Shown here: positions 8,882 through 17,725 of the stretch, piece by piece
How the letters are laid out: every line of letters begins with the position of its first letter
Numbering within the stretch: position 1 is the first letter of the stretch
Assembly: GCF_014193375.1 (NCBI RefSeq)
Contig: NZ_JACHZF010000003.1
Location: 1-64,000, forward strand
Origin: Halomonas campaniensis
GTDB taxonomy: Bacteria > Pseudomonadota > Gammaproteobacteria > Pseudomonadales > Halomonadaceae
DNA length: 64,000 nucleotides
Direction: 5' to 3'
The notes under the pieces: model-generated
Databases searched by the model: none
Seen by the model: the letters and a program-made list of their open reading frames with translations, nothing else
Told to the model about the DNA's origin: nothing
Made by a program: the position numbers and the translations under genes

Positions 8882-9478
8882 ATGTGGGATGAACGCTACA
8901 GCACGGATGACTATCTCTACGGCATCGAACCCAACGACTTCCTGCGCGAGCAGGCCGCGCTGATCGGCGAGCCGCCCAGGCGGGTGCTCTGCCTGGCGGA
9001 CGGCGAGGGGCGCAACGGCGTCTACCTGTCGGGGCTCGGCCACCGGGTCACCTCGGTGGACGCCTCCTCGGTGGGCCTGCGCAAGGCCGCCCGGCTGGCC
9101 GAGCAGAAGGGGGTGGCGCTGACCACCCTGCACGCCGACCTCACCGCCCACGAATTCGAGCCCGAGTCCTACGACGCGGTGGTGTCGATCTTCTGCCACG
9201 TGCCGGCGGCGGGCCGCCCCCACCTGCACCGCCAGGTGATCCGCGCCCTGAAGCCCGGCGGCGTGCTGATCCTCGAGGCCTACACGCCGGACCAGGTGCC
9301 CCGCGACACCGGCGGCCCGGACACCCCGGACCGCACCCCCACCGCCGCCGAGCTCGACGCGGCCTTCGCCGAGCTCGAGATCGCGCTCAGCCGCGAGTGC
9401 GAGCGCGAGGTGGTGGAGGGCCGCGGCCACACCGGTCCGGGCGCCGTGGTGCAGTTCATCGCCCGCAAACGCCGATAA
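8882..9478 (+). CDS. Class I SAM-dependent methyltransferase (TehB-like)
   Basis: The protein of 198 residues starts MWDERYSTDDYLYGIEPNDFLREQ, a pattern common in small tellurite-resistance/SAM methyltransferases. The SAM loop is VLCLADGEGRNGVYL, the acidic strand end is VTSVDAS, and post-motif SIFCHVPAAGR and ALKPGGVLILEAY follow the Rossmann order. The ATG at 8882 has GGGAGAG about 7 bases upstream; an ATG at 8849 lacks a ribosome site. It lies 14 bases upstream of an aldo/keto reductase in the same direction, likely one operon. The substrate is unknown. Confidence 0.85.
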   Translation: MWDERYSTDDYLYGIEPNDFLREQAALIGEPPRRVLCLADGEGRNGVYLSGLGHRVTSVDASSVGLRKAARLAEQKGVALTTLHADLTAHEFEPESYDAVVSIFCHVPAAGRPHLHRQVIRALKPGGVLILEAYTPDQVPRDTGGPDTPDRTPTAAELDAAFAELEIALSRECEREVVEGRGHTGPGAVVQFIARKRR

Positions 9479-9492
9479 CAAGGAACCCCAGG

Positions 9493-10491
9493 ATGACGCT
9501 GCTTTCCCGACTCCAGGCCCTCGCCTCGCCCGCCATCGGCCTGGGCTGCATGAACCTCTCCCATGGCTACGGCCAGCCGGTGCCCGAGGCCGAGGCGCTG
9601 AAGGCCCTCGATGCCGCCTTCGACATGGGCTACCGCCACTTCGATACCGCCACACTCTACGGCGCCACCGCCAACGAGCGGCTGGTGGGCAAGGCCCTCT
9701 CGGGCAAGCGCGACGAGATCCTGCTGGCCAGCAAGTGCGGCATGGCCTTCGACCCCGAGCTCGGCCGCAAGGTGATCGACGGGCGCCCCGAGACGCTCCG
9801 ACAGCAGTGCGAGGCGAGTCTCGAACGCCTCAAGACAGACCACATCGATCTCTACTACCTGCACCGCTGGGACCGGTCAGTGCCCATCGAGGAGAGCGTG
9901 GGCGCCCTGGCCCGGCTGGTGGCGGAAGGCAAGATCGGCGCCATCGGGCTCTCCGAGGTCTCGGCGGCCACCCTGCGCCGCGCCCGCAGCGAACACCCCA
10001 TCGCCGCGGTGCAGTCGGAATACTCGCTGTGGACCCGCAACCCCGAGATCGCGGTGATCGAGGCGTGCCGCGAGGCCGACACCGCCTTCGTGGCCTTCAG
10101 CCCCCTGGGGCGCGGCTTCCTGGCCGGGGCGATCCAGGCCGACACCCCGCTGGCGGAGGGCGACGTGCGGCGCGGCATGCCGCGCTTCAGCGCCGAGAAC
10201 CTGCCCCGCAACCTGTCGCAGCTGGCCGAGCTCCAGGCGGTGGCGAGGGAGCACGAGGTCACCAGCGGCCAGCTGGCCCTGGCCTGGCTGCGCGCCAAGG
10301 GCGACGACATCCTGCCGATCCCCGGCACCCGCTCGGTGGCCCACATGCGCGAGAACCTGGCCGCGGACGGCCTGCGCCTGGCGCCGGTGACCGTCGCGCG
10401 GCTGGACACCCTGCTGACCCCGGACCGGGTCGCGGGCGAACGCTACGGCGAGGCGCTGCAGGCCGAGATCGATACCGAGGCGTTCCCGTAG
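9493..10491 (+). CDS. Aldo/keto reductase
   Basis: This is a 332-residue NADPH-dependent (alpha/beta)8-barrel oxidoreductase. The catalytic tetrad is visible: D51 (HFDTATLYG), Y56, K81 (LLASKCG) and H124 (YYLHRWD). The family motif GLSEVSAATLRRA and the C-terminal cofactor loop IPGTRSVAHMRENLAA are present. ATG at 9493 follows AAGGA and CCAGG and lies 14 bases after the methyltransferase stop. The physiological aldehyde or ketone substrate cannot be told. Confidence 0.9.
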   Translation: MTLLSRLQALASPAIGLGCMNLSHGYGQPVPEAEALKALDAAFDMGYRHFDTATLYGATANERLVGKALSGKRDEILLASKCGMAFDPELGRKVIDGRPETLRQQCEASLERLKTDHIDLYYLHRWDRSVPIEESVGALARLVAEGKIGAIGLSEVSAATLRRARSEHPIAAVQSEYSLWTRNPEIAVIEACREADTAFVAFSPLGRGFLAGAIQADTPLAEGDVRRGMPRFSAENLPRNLSQLAELQAVAREHEVTSGQLALAWLRAKGDDILPIPGTRSVAHMRENLAADGLRLAPVTVARLDTLLTPDRVAGERYGEALQAEIDTEAFP

Positions 10492-10501
10492 CGCCCGCGC
10501 C

Positions 10502-11395
10502 TCACCGGGCCGGCAGCAGTGCCTCGCTCGACTGGCTCAGCAGGCGCTTGAGCAGTGGCGATTCGAAGCGTCGGCGAATGGTGATGGCGTAGAACTCCTC
10601 GAAGACCCCGGGAAGCGCGCCGAAATCGGTCAGCGTGCCGGCGCGCAGCTCGTCGCGCACCACCACCGGCGGCATCACCGCCAGGTGGCAGGTGTCGCGG
10701 GCCAGCAGGCGCATCATGGCCATGTCGTCCACCTCGGCGATGATGTGGGGCGCCAGGCGATGGTAGTCGCACAGCTGTTCGAAGGCATGGCGCACGGTGC
10801 TGTCGGGGCCGGGCACGATCAGGCCGCGCCCGCGCAGCCCGTCGGGGAAGGCCGGCAGCGGGGCAAGGCTCGACGCCCCGATGATGCTGACGGGCTGGCG
10901 CGCCAGCCGCTGCGACCGCCATGGATGCTGGTCATCGCCCCGCACCGGCTGGTTGGCCAGCACCACATCCAGCCGGTGGGCGGAGAGGCGGCGCAGCAGC
11001 TCGTCCAGCCCTCCACTCTGCAGGCTCAGCTCCAGGTCCTCGCGATCGAGCAGCGGGCGCAGGAACTCCTCCTGGAAGTTGCGCGACAGCGTCCCCACGG
11101 CCCCCACCCGGATCACCTCGCGCAGCGCCTGGCCGCCCTCGCTGAACAGCGCGGCCAACTCCTCCCCCTGGCGGAAGATGGCGTTGGCATAGTCGAATGC
11201 CAGCCGGCCGGCCTCGGTGAGGCGCAGCCGGCGCCCTTCCCGCACGAACAGCGGCTGCCCCAGGCGCTCCTCCAGCTGGCGGATCTGGTGGGAGAGGGAG
11301 GACTGCGACACGTGCAGGGCCTCGGCGGTGCGGGTCAGGTGGCCCGACCGGGCGACCTGCCAGAAGTAGTAGAGGTGGTGATAGTTGAGCTTCAT
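10502..11395 (-). CDS. LysR-family transcriptional regulator (NhaR-like)
   Basis: The chosen start MKLNYHHLYYFWQVARSGHLTRTAEAL is the canonical N-terminus of this LysR subgroup; the frame extends 19 codons further upstream but with no family similarity. The winged helix-turn-helix covers about residues 5-65 (AEALHVSQSSLSHQIRQLEERLGQPLF). The rest is the two-lobed inducer-binding domain. It is divergent from dabB with a 135-base gap holding an ATAG-N12-CTAT dyad, so it most likely controls dabB-dabA, perhaps in response to inorganic carbon supply. The C-terminus is convergent with the reductase gene, 10 bases away. Confidence 0.88.
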   Translation of the reverse strand: MKLNYHHLYYFWQVARSGHLTRTAEALHVSQSSLSHQIRQLEERLGQPLFVREGRRLRLTEAGRLAFDYANAIFRQGEELAALFSEGGQALREVIRVGAVGTLSRNFQEEFLRPLLDREDLELSLQSGGLDELLRRLSAHRLDVVLANQPVRGDDQHPWRSQRLARQPVSIIGASSLAPLPAFPDGLRGRGLIVPGPDSTVRHAFEQLCDYHRLAPHIIAEVDDMAMMRLLARDTCHLAVMPPVVVRDELRAGTLTDFGALPGVFEEFYAITIRRRFESPLLKRLLSQSSEALLPAR

Positions 11396-11451
11396 CCCTG
11401 GCCTCGACGCCCGGCGGCGATATCTGCGGCTATCTTCTTTTTTAACGAACA

Positions 11452-11471
11452 ATAGCTTCTTTATAAACTAT
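11452..11471. promoter_or_regulatory. Candidate LysR-type operator upstream of dabB
   Basis: ATAGCTTCTTTATAAACTAT is a dyad of ATAG and CTAT separated by 12 bases and contains a T-N11-A arrangement, as expected of LysR binding boxes. It lies between the divergent regulator and dabB, 60 bases from the dabB start, within an AT-rich patch that may also hold promoter elements. Confidence 0.4.
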
Positions 11472-11530
11472 TTTTTGCATCAGAACGACGGGGTCATAGT
11501 ACGGCGGATGTCTCACAAAGGAGCCGTACC

Positions 11531-13129
11531 ATGACGACCCTGCTTCAGATGGTGGTCCATGCGTCGCTGGCGGCCTGGCTGGCGCTGCCGGTTGCGCTGC
11601 TGGTCCTGGCCGGCTGGTGCATCCGCCTGGCCGCCCCCGAACGCCAGCAGCGCTGCTGGCGGATCGGCCAGATCCTGATGGCCGGCAGCTTCCTCGCCAG
11701 CGCGCTGATCGGCGGCCTGCTGGTGGCCGACGCCGCCGGGGTGGCCACGGGACTGCCCGAAGCCGCCGCGCCCCTGGGCCTCTATCCCGACGGCCTGGCG
11801 GTGTGGATGGCGCTGCTGATCAGCTTCCTCGGCGGGGTGCTGCTGCGCTTCGCCGATGGCTACCTCCAGGGCGACGAGGGGCGCGCCCGCTTCCTGCCCT
11901 GGTGCCTGGTCGTGCTGGCCAGCGTCATGCTGCTGGTGTTTACCCATCACCTGCTGGTGATGCTGGTGGCCTGGGTCGGCGTCAGCCTGGCGCTGCACCA
12001 CCTGCTGACCCTCTACCCGGAGCGCGTCGAGGCGCAGCGTGCCGCCTGGCAGAAGTTTGCCGTGAGTCGCCTGGGCGACCTCGCCCTGCTGGCGGCGGTG
12101 CTGCTGATCTACCACCACTACGGCAGCTTCGAACTGCCGGTGCTGCTGGCCGCCGCCGAGGCCTCGACCGGCGAAGGATGGGCCCTTCCGGCTGCCTCCG
12201 TGGCCCTGGCGCTGGCGGCGCTGTGCAAGTGCGCGCAGCTGCCGCTGCACGGCTGGCTGATGAAGGTGATGGAGGCGCCGACCCCGGTCTCGGCGCTGCT
12301 GCACGCCGGCGTGATCAACCTGGGCGGCTTCATCTGGCTGCGCCTCTACCCGCTGTTCGACGGCCTGACCCCCGGGCACCTGCTGCTGATCGCCATCGGC
12401 GGCACCACGGCCATCGTGGCGGTGCTGACCATGCTCACCCAGGCCTCGGTCAAGCACGCCCTGGCGTGGTCCACCTGCGCCCAGATGGGCTTCATGCTGT
12501 TCGAGATCGGCCTCGGCGCCTATACCCTGGCGCTGGTGCACCTGCTCGCCCACTCCCTCTACAAGGCCCACTCCTTCCTCGCCAGCGGCCGCACGGTGCG
12601 CGCGGCACGCTGCTCGCGGCTGACCCCGGCCCCCTCACGGGAGCGCCTGCTCATGGCCGGCCTGGCGGGCGGCACCGCGGCCGGGGTGCTGCTGGCCTGG
12701 CCGGAGCTGGTCAGCCACAACCCGGTGCTCGGTGCGCTGCTGGTGCTGGCCGTGGGCGGGGCCCTGCTGGGCATGCCGGCGGGACTCGGCCTGCGCCAGC
12801 GCCTGGCCCTGGCCGCCATGGCCCTGGCCCTGGTGCCGCTCTATGCCCTGCTGCACGCCCTGGTCTCGCCGGCGCTGCCGCTGGCGGCGGAACCGCTGAG
12901 CCCGGCATCGGCCCTGCTCGGCGCCGCGATGCTGATGGCGCTGGTCGGCCTGGCCCTGGCGGTCACGCTGCGCCCCCATCACCCCGCCGTGGTCCGCTGG
13001 CGTATCCACTTCCGCCAGGGCCTCTACGCCCACCTGCCGCTCGAGCGCAGCATCGATCACCTGATGTGCCAGCGCCTCCCGGCCACCCGCCGGGTCGATA
13101 CCGTCACCGTCAGAGGAGAGTGGTCATGA
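11531..13129 (+). CDS. dabB: DabB, membrane subunit of inorganic carbon transporter
   Basis: DabB is a NuoL/MrpA-like ion-translocating membrane subunit that powers the CO2-hydrating partner DabA. The 532-residue protein has many membrane segments and the Proton_antipo_M core with conserved HHLLTLYPERVEAQRAAWQKF, LCKCAQLPLHGWLMKVMEAPTPVSALLHAGVINLGGF and the lysine of ASVKHALAWSTCAQMGFM. Its ATG follows AAAGGAG at 11517-11523. Its stop overlaps dabA by 4 bases (ATGA). The two-gene set matches known DAB loci; a NADH dehydrogenase role is unlikely since no other nuo gene is near. Confidence 0.92.
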   Translation: MTTLLQMVVHASLAAWLALPVALLVLAGWCIRLAAPERQQRCWRIGQILMAGSFLASALIGGLLVADAAGVATGLPEAAAPLGLYPDGLAVWMALLISFLGGVLLRFADGYLQGDEGRARFLPWCLVVLASVMLLVFTHHLLVMLVAWVGVSLALHHLLTLYPERVEAQRAAWQKFAVSRLGDLALLAAVLLIYHHYGSFELPVLLAAAEASTGEGWALPAASVALALAALCKCAQLPLHGWLMKVMEAPTPVSALLHAGVINLGGFIWLRLYPLFDGLTPGHLLLIAIGGTTAIVAVLTMLTQASVKHALAWSTCAQMGFMLFEIGLGAYTLALVHLLAHSLYKAHSFLASGRTVRAARCSRLTPAPSRERLLMAGLAGGTAAGVLLAWPELVSHNPVLGALLVLAVGGALLGMPAGLGLRQRLALAAMALALVPLYALLHALVSPALPLAAEPLSPASALLGAAMLMALVGLALAVTLRPHHPAVVRWRIHFRQGLYAHLPLERSIDHLMCQRLPATRRVDTVTVRGEWS

Positions 13130-15498
13130 CCGCCGTTGCCCCCGCTGCCAGGCCGAACGTGACCGAGGCACACCACCAGGCCCTGGCCCGTGCCGCCGAG
13201 TGCATCGCCCCCACCTGGCCGCTCGACCGCTGGATCGCCGTCAACCCCTGGTGGGGCCTGCGGGACCTGCCCATCGAGGAGGCGGAGGAGCGCCTCGCCG
13301 GGCGGGCGGGCGTCACCCTGACCATGCCGGTTGCCTTCTATCGCCAGGCCTGGGAGAGCGGGCGCATCCGCCCCGAGGACCTGCGCGAGGCCATCGCGCT
13401 GTGCGACTCGCCGCTGGACGAGGCATCGCTGACGTCACGGCTGGAACGGCCCGACACTCCGCCGCGGCAGCTGGCGAGCGCCTGGGAGCTGGCCGCCCGG
13501 GATGACGGCAGTGGCCAGTCGGCGGGCCGCGACCCCTTCGAACCGGTCGCCGAGCTGTGCGCCGGCTACTTCGATCACCACCAGCAGCGCTGGGCAGCTG
13601 AGTTGGACGAGACCCTCTACGGCTGGTGGAGGACCCAGACCCGCCACGACCGGCGCATGACCGCCGCGCGGCGCCGGTGCGTCGAGACGCTGCCACCGGA
13701 CGCGACGGACGCGCGTGAGGTACTGCTCGAGGCGCTGGCGCTGTCACCCGAAGGCCTGGAGGCGCTGGCCCATGCCCTGCTGCTGCGGGTCAACGGCTGG
13801 GCCTCGTGGTGCCAGGGGCTGGCCTGGCACACGCCGGGCGCCGCGCGCCACGCCGGCATCGACGAGCTGATGGTGGTGCTGCTGGCCTGGGAGTGGCTGG
13901 GCCTCGACGCGCTGGAGGCGCCGGAGCGCCGCCGCTGGCAGGCGCAGTGGGCGTCGTCTCCCCCTTCCCGAGCCGACCGGGCCGACCTCTGGTGCTGGCA
14001 ATGCGCCTTCGAGCTGGGCTACCAGCGCCGCCTGGCGGCGACCCTGGCGCGGCCCCCGTCGCCGCGACAGGAGCCGGCACGGGTGCAGGCGGCCTTCTGC
14101 ATCGATGTCCGCTCCGAGCGGCTGCGGCGTCATCTCGAGGGGGCCTCGCCCGAGATCGCCACCCTGGGCGTGGCGGGCTTCTTCGGCATGCCGATCACCC
14201 ATGTCGCTGCCGGGCCCGAACGCGCCCTGCCCCGGGTACCCGGCCTGCTGACGCCGAGCTATCGCACGGAGGAAGCACCCCCGCTGGCCCGGCTTCACCG
14301 CCGCCGCTACCGGCAGGAGGCCAGGCGCCAGAGCGTCCGCCATGCCAAGTACCATGCGCTGTCGACCTTCACCCTGGTCGAGACCACCGGCCTGGCCTGG
14401 GGCTGGAAGCTGCTGAAGGACAGCCGCCGCCGCCCGGCGCCGGCGACGGCCACGCCTCCCCTGGAGGGACCCTTCCATACCTATGGTGGCGAGCCGCTCG
14501 CGCTGGAGGAGCGCGTCGCGCTGGCCCGGGGGCTGCTCGAGGCCCTGGGGCCGGGGGCCGTCGTGGCGCCGCTGCTGGTGCTCGTGGGGCATGACTCGGC
14601 GAGCGACAACAACCCGCATCACGCCGGGCTCACCTGCGGCGCCTGCGGCGGCCAGGGGGGCGGGGTGAATGCCCGGCTCGCCGCGCGACTGCTCAACGAC
14701 CGCGAGGTGCGCCGGGGCCTGGCGGAACGTGGCGTGGCCCTGCCCGCCACCACCCATGTGCTGGCCGCCACCCACTGCACCCTGACCGACCGCGTCACCC
14801 TGCTGGACACCGATGCCGTGCCGGAGGCGCTGGCGCCCCTGCTGGGGCGCTTCGAGCAGGCCCTGGAACGAGCCGGACAGGCGACCCGCGAGGAGCGCGC
14901 GACGGCGCTGGGGGTGGCGGCGACCGGCGATGAGGAGCGCCTCGAGGCGCTGCGGCAGCGCGGCGGCGACTGGTCGCAGCCGCGCCCCGAGTGGGGGCTG
15001 GCCAACAACGCCGCCCTGCTGCTGGCTCCCCGCGCGGTCAGCCAGGGCCTCGACCTGGAGGGACGGGTCTTCCTGCACGAGTATGACCCGCAGCGCGATC
15101 CCGACGGCCGAATGCTGGAGGCGCTGATGACCGCCCCTATGCTGGTGGCTAGCTGGATCAACCTGCAGTACTTCGCCTCGGTCGTCGCCCCCTCGCTGTA
15201 CGGCGCCGGCAACAAGCTGCTGCATTCGGTGGTGGGGGGCCATGTCGGGGTGATCGAGGGCAACTCGCCGCAGCTGCGCATCGGCCTGCCGCTGCAGTCA
15301 CTGCACGACGGCACGGCGTGGCGCCACGAGCCGCAGCGCCTGACGGTGGTGGTCGATGCCCCGCGGGAGCGGATCAAGGCGGTGCTGGCGCGCCAGGCGG
15401 CCGTGGCCCAGCTGGTCAACCATGGCTGGCTCTGGCTGTGCCGGCGCAACCACGCCGGGCTGGAGCGCTATCGTTCGGGCCGCTGGGTGGCGATCTGA
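13126..15498 (+). CDS. dabA: DabA, carbonic-anhydrase-like subunit of inorganic carbon transporter (DUF2309)
   Basis: DabA is a large cytoplasmic zinc protein that with DabB makes an energy-coupled CO2-to-bicarbonate pump. The 790-residue protein shows the beta-carbonic-anhydrase-like zinc ligands C325 and D327 (FCIDVRSERLRRH), H489 (LVGHDSASDNNPHHAG) and C504 (LTCGACGG), with the spacing known from DUF2309 proteins. WPLDRWIAVNPWWG near the N-terminus and GVIEGNSPQLRIGLPLQSLHDG near the C-terminus are also hallmarks. Starts within the dabB stop. No RuBisCO or carboxysome genes are visible, so it probably supplies bicarbonate for anaplerosis in a heterotroph, as proposed for DABs elsewhere. 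A strong hairpin follows. Confidence 0.95.
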   Translation: MTAVAPAARPNVTEAHHQALARAAECIAPTWPLDRWIAVNPWWGLRDLPIEEAEERLAGRAGVTLTMPVAFYRQAWESGRIRPEDLREAIALCDSPLDEASLTSRLERPDTPPRQLASAWELAARDDGSGQSAGRDPFEPVAELCAGYFDHHQQRWAAELDETLYGWWRTQTRHDRRMTAARRRCVETLPPDATDAREVLLEALALSPEGLEALAHALLLRVNGWASWCQGLAWHTPGAARHAGIDELMVVLLAWEWLGLDALEAPERRRWQAQWASSPPSRADRADLWCWQCAFELGYQRRLAATLARPPSPRQEPARVQAAFCIDVRSERLRRHLEGASPEIATLGVAGFFGMPITHVAAGPERALPRVPGLLTPSYRTEEAPPLARLHRRRYRQEARRQSVRHAKYHALSTFTLVETTGLAWGWKLLKDSRRRPAPATATPPLEGPFHTYGGEPLALEERVALARGLLEALGPGAVVAPLLVLVGHDSASDNNPHHAGLTCGACGGQGGGVNARLAARLLNDREVRRGLAERGVALPATTHVLAATHCTLTDRVTLLDTDAVPEALAPLLGRFEQALERAGQATREERATALGVAATGDEERLEALRQRGGDWSQPRPEWGLANNAALLLAPRAVSQGLDLEGRVFLHEYDPQRDPDGRMLEALMTAPMLVASWINLQYFASVVAPSLYGAGNKLLHSVVGGHVGVIEGNSPQLRIGLPLQSLHDGTAWRHEPQRLTVVVDAPRERIKAVLARQAAVAQLVNHGWLWLCRRNHAGLERYRSGRWVAI

Positions 15499-15567
15499 GG
15501 CGCCCGGCGCCTGCCGAGTGCGGGGGGCCGAGTGCCGGGAGCACCGGGAGGGCCCGCCTTCACGCGA

Positions 15568-15599
15568 AACCCCGCGCCGGCGTTAGCCGGCGCGGGGTT
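15568..15599. terminator. Strong hairpin after dabA
   Basis: AACCCCGCGCCGGC pairs perfectly with GCCGGCGCGGGGTT over 14 base pairs with a GTTA loop. It lies 70 bases after dabA and faces the end of the convergent PhoU-like gene, with no clear U tract; probably a terminator, possibly bidirectional. Confidence 0.65.
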
Positions 15600-15624
15600 C
15601 TCGCTGTCAGCGGCAGGCCGCCGG

Positions 15625-15696
15625 GGCGCCTTCGGCGCCATTCGCCGGGCAAAGCCCAGCTCCCACCAGCATACTCAAGCCTTGTGGAGACTTGAG
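15625..15696. repeat. REP-like palindromic intergenic element
   Basis: Between the dabA hairpin and the PhoU-like gene lie GGCGCC-TTC-GGCGCC, then TTCGCCGGGC-AAA-GCCCAGCTCCCAC, then CTCAAG...CTTGAG at 15674-15696. On the minus strand the middle part reads GTGGGAGCTGGGCTTTGCCC, resembling the extragenic palindromic repeats frequent in pseudomonads and Halomonas. Only one copy is in the window, so this rests on recall of the pattern. Confidence 0.4.
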
Positions 15697-15730
15697 AGGC
15701 AACCTGGGGCCTCCCACTGGCGGGTCGGCC

Positions 15731-16417
15731 TCAGTCCAGGGCGCGGTCGTCGGCGTCGCTGGGGAAGTCCAGGTCCTCCAGCCGGCCGGTCACCGCGGTG
15801 GCGATGTTGGCCAGGTGCGAGGCGACCCGCTTGTAGTGGCGCGCCAGCAGGGAGTAGGCCACCGCCTCGTGGAACTCGATCGCCTCCTCCTCGCGCAGCA
15901 GCGCCTCGATCAGGTCGTCGCAGCGGCCGCGGATCTCGCGGGTGGCGGTGATCACCCGGTGGGCCCTGGCCTCGTCGGAGTCACGAGTGGCGGCGATCAG
16001 CTCCTGGAAGAGCCCGGCGAGCCGCTCCGCCATCTCGTCCAGCGGCTGCTGGTAGCGCGGCACGTGGAAGCCCTCACTGTAGAAGGCCCCCACCTCGAAG
16101 ACGTTCTTGCAGTAGTCGCCGATGCGCTCGGCGTCCTTGGCCACGCTCATCAGCGCCAGGCAGATGGCCACGTCGTGGCCGGGGTTGACGGTCAGGTGGC
16201 GCAGCACCTTGCGGCGGATGGAGCGCTCGAGCTCGTTGACGGCCCGGTCACGCTCGTAGAGCGGCCCGCGCACCTCCTCGGCGGCCACGGTGCTGTAGAG
16301 CACCTCGTTGGCGCGGGAGAACATCCAGGCGCCGTGCTCGAGCATCCGGGTCAGGTCCGTGTAGGCCTGGTCGATGGTGTTTTCCGAGGTGAGCGCGCTA
16401 TAGAGCTGTTTGAACAT
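15731..16417 (-). CDS. PhoU-domain (DUF47-like) protein
   Basis: A 228-residue, mostly helical soluble protein with two PhoU-like three-helix halves: an N-terminal half around YERDRAVNELERSIRRKVLRHLTVNPGHDVAICLALMSVAKDAERIGDYCKNVFEV (ERIGD and related acidic metal-binding motif) and a second half near RVASHLANIATAV. Proteins of this type partner with Na/Pi cotransporters and modulate phosphate flux. It lies 24 bases after the cotransporter gene on the same strand and is surely cotranscribed with it behind two Pho-box-like sites. It is not the pst-operon PhoU, as no pst genes are near. Confidence 0.88.
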   Translation of the reverse strand: MFKQLYSALTSENTIDQAYTDLTRMLEHGAWMFSRANEVLYSTVAAEEVRGPLYERDRAVNELERSIRRKVLRHLTVNPGHDVAICLALMSVAKDAERIGDYCKNVFEVGAFYSEGFHVPRYQQPLDEMAERLAGLFQELIAATRDSDEARAHRVITATREIRGRCDDLIEALLREEEAIEFHEAVAYSLLARHYKRVASHLANIATAVTGRLEDLDFPSDADDRALD

Positions 16418-16441
16418 GGGGAACCTCCCGGTTGGCCGCGC

Positions 16442-17641
16442 TCAGCGCAGGCTCATGAACAGTTCGGTGGCGGTGATGCCGACCAGCGGCACCACCAGGA
16501 ATACGCCGATCAGGAACAGGAAGGCGTAGCGAATCTTCTGCCCGGCAAGGCGCCCGTACCAGGTGGCAATGCGCAGCGGGATGACCCGCAGCGGCCACCA
16601 GATGGCGGTGCCGGTCAGGTTGAAGATGACATGGAACAGCGCCACGGTCATCGCCGCGGCGATGGGGTTGGCGGTGGCGGCCAGCACGCTGGTCACGGTG
16701 GTGCCCAGGTTGGCCCCCATCATGAACGGCAGCACCCGGCGCAGGCGCACCACCCCGGCCCCGGCCAGCGGCACCATCAGGCTGCTGGTGATGGAACTGG
16801 ACTGCACCAGCACGGTGGAGACCACCCCGACGCCATAGGCGCGGGCGTCGGTGCGGAAGAAGTAGGTGCGGAACAGGCCGTCCATGTGGCGCAGCAGGGC
16901 GCCGCGCAGGTTCTGCACCATGAACACCAGCGCCGCGAACATCAGCGCGAGGCCGAGGCCGGCCACCAGCAGCCCGGCGGCCGCGACGCTGGGCATCAGG
17001 GCGGCCCCCAGCCAGTTGGCGGCATCGACGATGGGCGCGGTGATCACCTTGATGGGGCTGCTGGGCTTGGCGACCTCCTCCAGGCCGATCAGCTCGGCCA
17101 GCCAGCCGGCCAGGCGGGTGAACAGGCCGCGGCCGCCCTCGTGGAACAGGCTGGTGAGCCACTCGATCGGAAAGACGATCAGCACGGTGAGGATATTGAA
17201 GAAGTCGTGCATCATGGCCGCGGTGAAGGAGCGGCGGAAGTTGCGCTTGATGCGCACGTTGGCCAGGGCCACGATCACCCCGGTCACCGCGGTGCCGATG
17301 TTGGCCCCCATGATGGCGAACACCGCGGTGCCCAGGGTCATCTCGCCGCTGGCCACCAGGGTCACGATCAGCGCCGAGGTGAAGGAGGAGCTCTGCACGA
17401 CCATGGTGACCAGCACGCCGGCCATCAGGGCGATGAAGGGGTTCTCGCCGTAGGCGAAGGCGCGGGTCAGCAGGTCGCTGTCGCTGCCGAAGGTGCCGAG
17501 GCCCGCGCCCAGCACGTTGAGGGCGGCCAGGAACAGGTAGAGGCAAAGGCCGGCGTAGAGGCCCCGCAGCCACGCCGGCACCTCGCGCGGCGCCTGGCGG
17601 GAGAGGGCGGGACTATCGGGGGAAGGTCCGAGATTCGACAT
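16442..17641 (-). CDS. Na+/phosphate cotransporter family protein (NptA/YjbB type)
   Basis: The 399-residue inner-membrane protein carries two inverted Na_Pi_cotrans repeats. The repeat motif is seen twice: VTMVVQSSSFTSALIVTLVASG with GANIGTAVTG, and TVLVQSSSITSSLMVPLAGAG with MGANLGTTVTS. The paired QSSS motifs are the substrate and sodium binding sites of this family. Together with the downstream PhoU-like gene it forms a two-gene operon. Two PhoB-box-like sequences lie 34-103 bases upstream, which suggests induction on phosphate limitation. The direction of transport (uptake or efflux) cannot be settled from sequence. Confidence 0.92.
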   Translation of the reverse strand: MSNLGPSPDSPALSRQAPREVPAWLRGLYAGLCLYLFLAALNVLGAGLGTFGSDSDLLTRAFAYGENPFIALMAGVLVTMVVQSSSFTSALIVTLVASGEMTLGTAVFAIMGANIGTAVTGVIVALANVRIKRNFRRSFTAAMMHDFFNILTVLIVFPIEWLTSLFHEGGRGLFTRLAGWLAELIGLEEVAKPSSPIKVITAPIVDAANWLGAALMPSVAAAGLLVAGLGLALMFAALVFMVQNLRGALLRHMDGLFRTYFFRTDARAYGVGVVSTVLVQSSSITSSLMVPLAGAGVVRLRRVLPFMMGANLGTTVTSVLAATANPIAAAMTVALFHVIFNLTGTAIWWPLRVIPLRIATWYGRLAGQKIRYAFLFLIGVFLVVPLVGITATELFMSLR

Positions 17642-17674
17642 GAGCGGTCTGCCGTGTGGGTGAAGGATCCCTTC

Positions 17675-17692
17675 GTGACGGTTTGATGACGG
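17675..17692 (-). promoter_or_regulatory. Pho box, start-proximal
   Basis: Read on the minus strand: CCGTCATCAAACCGTCAC. It has two direct 7-base half-sites (CGTCATC and CGTCAC) 11 bases apart, matching the PhoB consensus of CTGTCAT repeats with an AT spacer. It lies 34 bases upstream of the cotransporter start. Confidence 0.65.
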
Positions 17693-17725
17693 TTCCGTGT
17701 CACTGCGCGCACGCTAACGCGCCTA

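Noticed and set aside
7356..8963. Plus-strand frame of 535 codons opposite the MFS gene
   Set aside because: Gln/His/Gly-rich shadow of a hydrophobic membrane protein gene, with no domain and no ribosome site.
11617..15498. Plus-strand frame of over 1200 codons covering dabB and dabA
   Set aside because: It is largely Arg/Pro/Gly/Ala-rich out-of-frame translation of GC-rich genes; only the part from 13126 in this frame is the real DabA.
16398..17573. Minus-strand frame of 391 codons overlapping the Na/Pi cotransporter gene
   Set aside because: Arg/Gly/Pro/His-rich shadow frame; the neighbouring frame encodes the full cotransporter with paired QSSS motifs.
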